NCBI GenBank assembly: GCA_007125255.1
Contig: SLDM01000508.1
Location: 1-6,922 of the forward strand
Length of the DNA stretch: 6,922 nucleotides
Reading direction: 5' to 3'
Source of the DNA: Phycisphaerales bacterium
GTDB taxonomy: Bacteria; Planctomycetota; Phycisphaerae; Phycisphaerales; SM1A02
Below are positions 1 to 5,488 of the stretch, one piece after another. The notes under the pieces are model-generated. The model was not told the origin of the DNA and made no database searches. It worked only from the letters and a program-made list of their open reading frames with translations. Position numbers and translations under genes: made by a program. Each line of letters opens with the position of its first letter. The first letter of the stretch is position 1.

Positions 1-61
1 ATGAGAGCGTCCAGCGAAGGAATCCGGAGAAGGGCCGCAGGCTGGCGCCTCCATGCTCCCA

Positions 62-116
62 CTTCGTCACTTCCTTTCTCATCTCCTCTGCCCTGCTCCG
101 CGTCCTCCGCGGTGAA
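62..116. repeat. Candidate dispersed intergenic repeat with ~9-base periodicity
   Basis: This non-coding stretch downstream of the phosphatase gene is strongly strand-biased: nearly all pyrimidine plus G on the plus strand, purine-rich on the minus strand. It shows a short internal periodicity. CTCCGCG occurs at 96-102 and again at 105-111, and a diverged copy, CTCTGCC, lies at 86-92; the block ends in GGTGAA. Read on the minus strand it is a run of GGAGGACGCGGAG-like units beginning TTCACCGC. From memory this resembles intergenic elements of the CACAGAGGACACAGAG type that recur in many environmental bacterial genomes. That resemblance is recall, not a search. It could also be a low-complexity relic with no function. 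No open frame, terminator or tRNA was seen in the flanking bases 1-61 and 117-162. Confidence 0.45.
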
Positions 117-162
117 TCTCCTCTCGCGCCCGAAATTGATCGGCAACTCGGATGCGCGTCAG

Positions 163-1518
163 TCAGTCGGTCTTCTTCAGAATGATCGCCGTTCGATCAT
201 CGTCCGGCGGCGCGCCTTGCGTAAAGCGAAGGACCGCGTCGCGCACGGCATCGATGATCGTCGCCGCCGATCGCGAGGCCGACTTCCGCACGATCTCCAG
301 CGTCCGGTCGACGCCGAACTGCTCGGAACGGTCGGGTGCGGCCGCTTCGTAGATGCCGTCGGAGAAGACGATGAAGAGATCGCCGGGCTCAAGGGTGAGT
401 GTCCGCGGCGCATCGATTTCCAGATCATCCATGACACCGAGCGGGACGCTGTCCGCGCTGATTCCCTCGAAGTGATCATCCTTCGCGTGATACCAGAAGA
501 GCGGCGCCTGACCGGCACTGAGCGTTCGGAGCTGCGAGCTTGTGACATCGAGTTCCCCGAACCAGGTCGTCACGAACCGGCCGGCGGGAAGATCTTCACC
601 CAACTGCTCGTTCATATGCCGCGCGATCTGCGTCAGGCTCGCGCCGATGCGCACGCCCATGCGCAGCATCGAGCGCACCTGCGTCGCGGAGAGCGCCGGC
701 CCGACGCCATGCCCGGTTGCGTCGGCCATCAGCAGATACGCCCGGGCGGCCGATTCACGCCCGGAGGTCGCGGCGGCGGAGTCAACCGAAGCGTCGGTGA
801 TCGCCCCGCGCAGGCCGATGATGTCGTAGGCATCACCGCCGGTCTGATCCGCCGGCTCACTCCACGCGGCCAGATCAAAGCCGTCCAGGCTCGGCAACTC
901 CGTGGGAAACGTGCTCTGCTGAATCTCGCGCGCCAGCGCGAGATCTCGTTCCAGTTTTTCACGCACGAGTCGATCTTCAATCAGCCGGCCGCGCTTCATT
1001 GCCACCGCGGCGTGGGCCGCCAGCGCGCTGGCGATCTCTTCATCCGCTTCGGTGAAGGCTCCGCCCCGTTTGTTCAGCACCTGCGCCACGCCCGCCAGCT
1101 CATGATCGTGCGTAATCAGCGGAATGGCGAGAATGGAGCGGGTGCGAAAACCGGTCTGCTTGTCCACCTCGCGGTTGAACCGATCATCCGCATAGGCATC
1201 GGGCACGTTGATCATCGCTCGCTGCTGGACGCAGTCGCCGGCAATGCCCTTGTTCGCCGGTACCCGAATCTCCTCGGCCCCCGGTTCGCCGTCTTCGCCC
1301 GCGGACCGGCCGAGGCCATGAGCGACGAACGTGAACAGTTCATCGGTTTTCGGATCGAACTCGAAAACCGTCGCGCGCTCCGCGTCCAGACCGTCGCGCA
1401 TCGTGTCGATGATAACCGCGAGAATCTCGTTCAGATCGGCCGAGGCACCGAGATGGCGCGAGACCGTCAGCACACGTTGCAGGAGATCCTGGTTGAGCTG
1501 ACCATCGTTCGCCGCCAT
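163..1518 (-). CDS. GAF-domain PP2C-type serine/threonine phosphatase (RsbU/SpoIIE family)
   Basis: A cytoplasmic signalling phosphatase of 451 residues with no signal peptide or membrane segment. A GAF sensor domain spans about residues 26-174, followed by a charged helical linker (about 174-203, ending E-I-Q-Q-S-T-F-P, typical before SpoIIE domains) and a SpoIIE/PP2C domain (about 218-449). The metal-binding acidic positions are all present: GGD with D229, ADATGHG with D266, FSDG with D387, and the DDDRT cluster at 439-443. It should therefore be active, most likely dephosphorylating a STAS-type anti-anti-sigma factor as RsbU does; no such partner is visible here. The GAF domain contains N149-K150, F155 and D159-E160, matching the NKFDE signature of cyclic-nucleotide-binding GAFs. 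A Ser/Ala-rich insert lies at about 238-260. The ATG at 1518 was chosen because GGGAG precedes it by 7 bases; an in-frame TTG at 1539 is the alternative. It lies 73 bases after the glycerate kinase gene on the same strand, so co-transcription is likely. Confidence 0.95.
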   Translation of the reverse strand: MAANDGQLNQDLLQRVLTVSRHLGASADLNEILAVIIDTMRDGLDAERATVFEFDPKTDELFTFVAHGLGRSAGEDGEPGAEEIRVPANKGIAGDCVQQRAMINVPDAYADDRFNREVDKQTGFRTRSILAIPLITHDHELAGVAQVLNKRGGAFTEADEEIASALAAHAAVAMKRGRLIEDRLVREKLERDLALAREIQQSTFPTELPSLDGFDLAAWSEPADQTGGDAYDIIGLRGAITDASVDSAAATSGRESAARAYLLMADATGHGVGPALSATQVRSMLRMGVRIGASLTQIARHMNEQLGEDLPAGRFVTTWFGELDVTSSQLRTLSAGQAPLFWYHAKDDHFEGISADSVPLGVMDDLEIDAPRTLTLEPGDLFIVFSDGIYEAAAPDRSEQFGVDRTLEIVRKSASRSAATIIDAVRDAVLRFTQGAPPDDDRTAIILKKTD

Positions 1519-1525
1519 GCCATGA

Positions 1526-1530
1526 CTCCC
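1526..1530 (-). promoter_or_regulatory. Ribosome binding site of the GAF-SpoIIE phosphatase
   Basis: On the minus strand GGGAG stands 7 bases before the ATG at 1518-1516. This spacing is the reason for preferring that ATG over the in-frame TTG at 1539, which lies upstream of the site. Confidence 0.6.
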
Positions 1531-1591
1531 GTGGACCAAAGTGAACGCACCATCCTACCGGCCGCGCGGGCCCGGCGACAGAGACGATACG

Positions 1592-2767
1592 TCACCGCCC
1601 CTCGCCGGCTGGCAGCCCCGCCACATCCCGGATCAGCTCCCGCGTGGCTTCACGGACCGCCCACGCCGGCTCCGCGCGGGCTCGTTCCCCCCCGAAGCGC
1701 GCGGTCAACGAAAGAAAATCATCGAGAAATCCTCCCGGCTGTTCCTCGCGGCACGCTTCCGCGCCGGGGCCGGTCGAACCGACAATGGCGATGGTTCCCA
1801 CGCCGCAACGCCGCGCCATCCGGGCCACGCCCATGACCGCCTTCCCGGAGCGCGACTGTTCATCGAGCCGGCCTTCGCCGGTCAGAACCAGGTCCGCATG
1901 CCGGCAGCGCTGCTGAAACCCGATGGCATCCAGGACCAGATCCACCCCGCGCTCCAACGTCGCCCCACACGCGGCCACGAGTCCGAAACTCACCCCGCCC
2001 GCCGCACCGCAACCCGGCGTGTCGGGGTCGGTCCCCAGCAGGTCTGCCAGGTGGCGCAGGCCTTCGTCGAGCTCGCGCACCATCGCCGGCGTCGCCCCCT
2101 TCTGGGGTCCGTACACCGCGGCCGCGCCATGCTCACCACACAAAGGGTTGGTGACGTCGCACGCCACGCGCAGCTTCGGACCGCCGCGGCGATCCGCCGG
2201 GGTGACCCGAAGAAGCGAGCGCAACTGTCCGCCGGTCATCGGGGTCGTGATGCGCTCGCCCCGCTCGTCCGTGAAGTGTCCACCGAGCGCCTGGATGATG
2301 CCGCTGCCGCCGTCCACGGTGGCGCTGCCGCCGATACAGACGATGACGGTTTCGCACCCGGCGCGGTGCGCCAGCGCGATCAGCTCTCCCGTGCCGTAGG
2401 TGGTGGTCTGCATCGGATCGCGCAGCTCTTTCGGGAGTAGCGCGAGTCCCGACGCCTCGGCCAGCTCGACCACTCCGATCCGGCCATCACCGCTGATGCC
2501 GTACCGGGCTTCCACGGGCCGGCCGCGCGGTCCCGTCACCTCGGCGCGGAACGTGCGACCGTTCAGCCCCGGCAGGAGCGCCTCGAGCGTCCCCTCGCCG
2601 CCATCGGCAACCGGGCAGAGATCGACTTCGATGGTAGGATCGGCGGCGGCGATCCCCTCCGCCATCGCCCGGGCCGCCTCGGCGGCGCGGAGGGTCTCCT
2701 TGAAACTGTCCGGCGCGCAGATCACGCGGCGGAGCGGTCGGGCCGGCTTGCCGGATGAGGACAACAT
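1592..2767 (-). CDS. Glycerate 2-kinase (GarK/GlxK type, glycerate kinase II family)
   Basis: Transfers phosphate from ATP to D-glycerate, giving 2-phosphoglycerate in bacterial members of this family, and so feeds glycerate from glyoxylate, tartronate-semialdehyde or serine routes into lower glycolysis. The 391 residues match the usual family length of about 380. Family blocks are seen in order: APDSFKE (18-24), VADGGEGT (53-60), IGGSATVDGG (145-154), CDVTNPLCG (203-211), YGPQKGA (219-225), GAAGG (254-258) and LTGEGRLDEQ (295-304) followed by SGKAVMGVA. No key block is missing. The open frame extends upstream to 3037, but that extension is the antisense shadow of the HAD gene. The ATG at 2767 sits just before the first conserved block and has AGAGGAG (2780-2786) 12 bases upstream, a slightly long spacing. 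It is divergent from the HAD gene and is followed by the phosphatase gene on the same strand. A specific symbol (garK or glxK) cannot be justified from sequence alone. Confidence 0.95.
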   Translation of the reverse strand: MLSSSGKPARPLRRVICAPDSFKETLRAAEAARAMAEGIAAADPTIEVDLCPVADGGEGTLEALLPGLNGRTFRAEVTGPRGRPVEARYGISGDGRIGVVELAEASGLALLPKELRDPMQTTTYGTGELIALAHRAGCETVIVCIGGSATVDGGSGIIQALGGHFTDERGERITTPMTGGQLRSLLRVTPADRRGGPKLRVACDVTNPLCGEHGAAAVYGPQKGATPAMVRELDEGLRHLADLLGTDPDTPGCGAAGGVSFGLVAACGATLERGVDLVLDAIGFQQRCRHADLVLTGEGRLDEQSRSGKAVMGVARMARRCGVGTIAIVGSTGPGAEACREEQPGGFLDDFLSLTARFGGERARAEPAWAVREATRELIRDVAGLPAGEGR

Positions 2768-2831
2768 CTCGCAATCACGCTCCTCTCGACTCTGTATACC
2801 GCCGACCGGCCGGTCCGCTACCTTAGCCGAC
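2768..2831. promoter_or_regulatory. Divergent promoter region between glycerate kinase and HAD gene, with palindrome
   Basis: These 64 bases must hold the promoters of both genes unless they are leaderless. A perfect 12-base palindrome, GACCGGCCGGTC, lies at 2804-2815. Its arms extend by two further pairs beyond one mismatch, giving an 18-base element at 2801-2818. A self-complementary GTATAC at 2794-2799 could serve as a weak -10 in either direction (TATACC rightward, TATACA leftward), but no convincing -35 is placed for either strand. The palindrome could be an operator, and in that arrangement it would cover the start region of the HAD transcript. Short palindromes are common in GC-rich DNA, so this is only a candidate. 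Confidence 0.4.
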
Positions 2832-3683
2832 ATGAATCCTGACTTCATCCCCGCGTCCCTCCCGACCTCGCCGTCATCCGCTCCGGCGCCGCTGGAGTTG
2901 ATCGTCTGCGACAACGACGGCTGCCTGATGCCCGAAGCGCCCGCGCCGCTGGATGTCGCGCACTTCGAGCCGATCGCCGCGTACAACCGCCAGGCGGCGG
3001 CCGAGGGCAGCGCGCTGCCACCGCTGACCATCGCCACGGGACGGCCGGTACCGTTCGTCGAGTTGCTGCTGCGCCTCGTTCACGCGGGTGAGTTCCCGGC
3101 GATCTGCGAACACGGGGCGTTGACCTACTCACTGGCGGAGAACATGGCGCGGCGGGATCCGGCACTGACCGCCGAACGGCGCGGGATGCTCCCCGAGCTC
3201 CGGGAAGACCTCCACCGCGCGAATCCGGACTGGATCTTCGAAGCGGGAAAGGAAGGGATGGTCTCGGTCTACGTTCCCGAGGGCGGCGCGGCCGTGGATG
3301 AACGTGTCGAGACCGTGCGTGAGCTGATCGACGCGCGGGGCTGGCCGATGAAGGTCAACCGGACCGTGACCTACGTCAACCTGACCTTTCCGGAGATTGA
3401 CAAGGGCGTCGCGCTGCGGCGGCTGCTCACCGATCGCCGGATCGATGCCCGGCACGTCCTGGCCATCGGGGATACCGCCGGCGACCTTCCGCTGCGCGAT
3501 GTCTGCGGGTTTTTCGCCTGTCCGGCCAACGCGACCGCCGAAGTCAGAAGCGCCGCGGACTACGTGAGCCACTTCGCGGAACGCGACGGTGTGATCGACA
3601 TCCTGCGCCGCTTTACGAGCGCCCCCGCCTTAAGCCGAACGGGCCGGTCTCCGTCTGGCGAAGACCGGCCCGGTGAGGTTTGA
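2832..3683 (+). CDS. HAD-IIB (Cof-like) phosphatase, substrate unknown
   Basis: A cytoplasmic haloacid-dehalogenase-superfamily phosphohydrolase of 283 residues. Motif I is VCDNDGCL, with D27 as predicted nucleophile and D29 as general acid. Motif II is TIATGR with T69, and the motif III lysine is K191 in EIDKG. Motif IV is IGDTAGDLPL with D214 and D218. The block ICEHGALTY (91-99) resembles the IxENGA block of the HAD-IIB group, which includes sucrose-6-phosphate, mannosyl-3-phosphoglycerate and archaeal phosphoglycolate phosphatases, so a sugar phosphate or phosphorylated small acid is the likely substrate. Divergence from a glycerate kinase gene is consistent with a glycolate/glycerate role, but that is inference. 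The ATG at 2832 was chosen because the domain begins about 20 residues later; there is no Shine-Dalgarno sequence. The HAD fold should end near residue 261. The last ~20 residues are low in hydrophobic content and are encoded by a terminator-like hairpin, suggesting a lost stop. Confidence 0.92.
   Translation: MNPDFIPASLPTSPSSAPAPLELIVCDNDGCLMPEAPAPLDVAHFEPIAAYNRQAAAEGSALPPLTIATGRPVPFVELLLRLVHAGEFPAICEHGALTYSLAENMARRDPALTAERRGMLPELREDLHRANPDWIFEAGKEGMVSVYVPEGGAAVDERVETVRELIDARGWPMKVNRTVTYVNLTFPEIDKGVALRRLLTDRRIDARHVLAIGDTAGDLPLRDVCGFFACPANATAEVRSAADYVSHFAERDGVIDILRRFTSAPALSRTGRSPSGEDRPGEV
3641..3671. terminator. GC-rich hairpin at the convergent junction, probable two-way terminator
   Basis: GGGCCGGTCT (3641-3650) pairs perfectly with AGACCGGCCC (3662-3671) across an 11-base loop. 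It lies between the ends of two converging genes: it overlaps the last codons of the HAD gene (stop at 3681-3683) and lies 38 bases beyond the stop of the dockerin gene on the minus strand. Neither side has a good T-run, so it may act as a weak or factor-assisted terminator, or as a 3' stabilising stem. Position and perfect pairing are the evidence; termination is inferred. Confidence 0.6.
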
Positions 3684-3709
3684 AACGAACGATCAACTCG
3701 GCGCGGTGA

Positions 3710-5110
3710 TCAGCCCCAGTTGTCCAGCAGGAGAAGCAGGTCGAACACATCGACACTTCCGCTCTGGTTGAGATCCGCCGGGCAGTCCGCCGGGTCGTCG
3801 CAGGGACCCCACTGATCGAGCAGGATGAGCAGGTCAAAGACGTTGACCACGCCGTCACCGTTGAGGTCGCCAAGCGTTTCGTCCTCCCGTTCACAGGCGA
3901 CAAGCCGCGCGATGCGGTTCGCGGAAACCCCGCCGATAGAGGTGTAGGCGCCGCCGACGTACAGCGCCGGCCCGCTGCCGTCGTCGTAGCTCACGCCGTT
4001 GTAGGTCGCGTTGTTCGCGCCACCATCAACTGCTTCCCAGCTCGTGCCGTTCCATCGCGCGATCCGGTTGAGCGGTGTGGAACCGGATCCGGTGAACGTC
4101 CCGAAGGCGTAGAGCGCCGAGCCGGTTCCGTCATCGAAGACTTCCAGACCCCAGACGATACCGTCGTTGAATCCCTCGCCGACGTTGGACCACTGCGACC
4201 CGTCCCAGCGGGCGACCCGCGCTGCGGCCACGCCGCCGGCGGTGGTGAAGGCCTGACCCGCCACGTAAAGCTGTTCGCCCGTGCCGTCGTCGAAGGCCTT
4301 GATGTCCATCACCGAAGAGGCCGCCACCGGGCCCTCGATTCCGGAACCAAGCGGAGACCAGTTCTCGCCGTCCCACTTGGCGATCCGGTTGGCGGGCTTG
4401 CCGTCGATTTCGAGAAAACGTCCGCCGACGTACAACGCCTCGCCGTCACCATCGTCCCACGGATACGCCGAGAAAATGATCAGGTTGACCGGACCGTCGA
4501 TCGGAGCCCCGAGCGCGGTGAAGTTTTCGCCGTCGTACCGGGCGATGAAGCTCGCATCATTGACGCCGCCGATGTTGACGAAGTTGCCGGCGATGTAAAG
4601 CGCTTCGCCGCTGCCATCGTCCCAGGTCGTCAGTCCCCACAGCTGATTGAAGAACGCCGAGAGTTGCGCGTTGATCGACTCCCATTGCTGACCGTTCCAC
4701 CGCGCGAGCTTGGCGGTTCCCGCCACGCCGCCGGCGGAATCGAAATAGCCGGCAACGTAGAGATCACCGGCGAACGATCTCACCGCGTACACCTCCGCGT
4801 TGCTGAGGCCGCTGCCGAGGTTGGACCAGTTCCGACCATCCCACCGCGCCACGCGGTTCGCGCTCACGCCGGCCATGGAGGTGAAGCTGCCGACGGCGTA
4901 CAGGGCCTCGCCTTGACCGGAGTCATGCGGCGCCAGGTCGAACACGATGCCGGCCGGCGCGCCGGGCGCACTGAACGCGGCGTCCCACGTCGGCTCACAC
5001 GCATCACCCGCGGCGGATGAGGCGATCAGGCCGGTCGCGGCCACCGCGACCGCGGCGAGGGTCAATGAACCGATCGTCCGGTTGGGGGAGTGAGGTACTT
5101 GCATCTTCAT
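3710..5110 (-). CDS. Secreted seven-repeat beta-propeller protein with C-terminal dockerin type I pair
   Basis: An exported protein of 466 residues. The N-terminus is a signal peptide: basic start, hydrophobic stretch at about 15-30, likely cleavage near SSAAG (31-35). Seven repeats of 47-55 residues follow, each opening with a G-x-x-LY-x-x-G-x-F-like strand (LY at 70, 117, 171, 226, 281, 333 and 383). The first six continue into an AR/AK-W/Y-D/N-G-x-x-W/F turn and a glycine loop; the last stops at ARLVACERED. The count and spacing suggest a seven-bladed propeller, resembling Rax2/kelch-like repeats. Residues 415-426 and 447-458 are dockerin calcium loops (DLNGDG and DLNQSG), the second with Ser at ligand position 5. 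The protein ends right after the second. A Cys pair (437, 443) lies in the linker. The role is unknown: perhaps attachment, or binding a cohesin-like partner; no cohesin is in the window. The start at 5110 follows AAGGA by 4 bases; ATG at 5104 is possible, and ATG at 5149 adds a poor leader. Confidence 0.92.
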   Translation of the reverse strand: MKMQVPHSPNRTIGSLTLAAVAVAATGLIASSAAGDACEPTWDAAFSAPGAPAGIVFDLAPHDSGQGEALYAVGSFTSMAGVSANRVARWDGRNWSNLGSGLSNAEVYAVRSFAGDLYVAGYFDSAGGVAGTAKLARWNGQQWESINAQLSAFFNQLWGLTTWDDGSGEALYIAGNFVNIGGVNDASFIARYDGENFTALGAPIDGPVNLIIFSAYPWDDGDGEALYVGGRFLEIDGKPANRIAKWDGENWSPLGSGIEGPVAASSVMDIKAFDDGTGEQLYVAGQAFTTAGGVAAARVARWDGSQWSNVGEGFNDGIVWGLEVFDDGTGSALYAFGTFTGSGSTPLNRIARWNGTSWEAVDGGANNATYNGVSYDDGSGPALYVGGAYTSIGGVSANRIARLVACEREDETLGDLNGDGVVNVFDLLILLDQWGPCDDPADCPADLNQSGSVDVFDLLLLLDNWG

Positions 5111-5114
5111 CTCT

Positions 5115-5119
5115 TCCTT
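5115..5119 (-). promoter_or_regulatory. Ribosome binding site of the dockerin-propeller gene
   Basis: AAGGA on the minus strand lies 4 bases before the ATG at 5110 and 10 bases before a second in-frame ATG at 5104. Either could be used, and both leave the signal peptide intact. It argues against the upstream ATG at 5149, which would place this site inside the coding sequence. Confidence 0.55.
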
Positions 5120-5423
5120 TCTGAAATTGTCATGTGCGTGAACACTCATGGTTCAACCGCGGCGGCCCACACGGGGGCGCCGCTGCGCACGGGTCCCGGG
5201 CGTGGACCCATCGGCATGGGCCCCGACCGCTCGACGAAAACATGGGCGTGTGACGCGTCGGGCGATCTCCCCCCCACCCGGTGCCGCACTCAACGTAGCC
5301 GGCCGGAGCGACCGAGTCCAGAAGATTCTCGTCTCATCGATCCGTATTGACTGGTCGCGATACCACTTGAAGACGGCCCCAAGAGGGCGGCCGATGAAGC
5401 CGGGCAATCGATTATCCACCGCT

Positions 5424-5445
5424 GCGGCCGTACACTAACGGCCGC
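5424..5445. promoter_or_regulatory. Hairpin upstream of the dedA start
   Basis: GCGGCCG (5424-5430) pairs perfectly with CGGCCGC (5439-5445) around the AT-rich 8-base loop TACACTAA. It lies 16 bases before the first possible ATG (5462) and 43 bases before the preferred one (5489). It could be an operator flanking a -10-like TACACT, or a 5' leader stem. No function can be assigned from sequence alone. Confidence 0.35.
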
Positions 5446-5488
5446 CTTCAACGGCGTCCGGATGATCCACCGGCCGGCCTGCTCCTCC

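Larger units (their letters stand above)
5111..5488. other. 378-base intergenic region between divergent propeller and dedA genes
   Basis: No gene is supported here. The open frames crossing it have no family motif and overlap one another on both strands. It should contain the promoters of the two divergent genes. For the minus-strand gene, TTGAAC and GACAAT (within 5125-5160) are weak candidates with a 19-base gap. For the plus strand, TTGACT at 5347-5352 is a good -35 match without a matching -10, and TACACT at 5431-5436 is a possible -10. Two mutually exclusive stems share GGACCC: GGGTCC (5191-5196) with GGACCC (5204-5209), and CCCAT (5207-5211) with ATGGG (5216-5220). A further hairpin lies at 5424-5445. 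A run of seven C is at 5269-5275. Confidence 0.5.

Noticed and set aside
1558..1575. GC-rich inverted repeat between kinase and phosphatase genes
   Set aside because: Only a 4-base outer stem pairs, with a 10-base loop and no T-run; too weak to call a terminator.
1..1836. Long plus-strand open frame of 611 codons
   Set aside because: It lies antisense to the phosphatase and the end of the kinase gene, shows no family motif and is rich in Arg, Pro and Ala as expected from reading GC-rich codons backwards.
1541..2440. Plus-strand open frame of 299 codons
   Set aside because: Antisense shadow of the glycerate kinase gene, whose conserved blocks are all on the minus strand.
2400..2831. N-terminal extension of the HAD frame
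   Set aside because: It runs antisense through the kinase gene; the HAD nucleophile motif comes about 27 residues after the ATG at 2832, a normal distance.
2768..3037. N-terminal extension of the glycerate kinase frame
   Set aside because: The extra 90 codons overlap the HAD gene on the opposite strand, have no conserved content, and the family N-terminus starts close to the ATG at 2767.
5090..5438. Small open frames on both strands in the propeller/dedA spacer
   Set aside because: They overlap one another, lack ribosome sites and recognisable motifs, and are rich in Arg and Pro as random GC-rich frames are.
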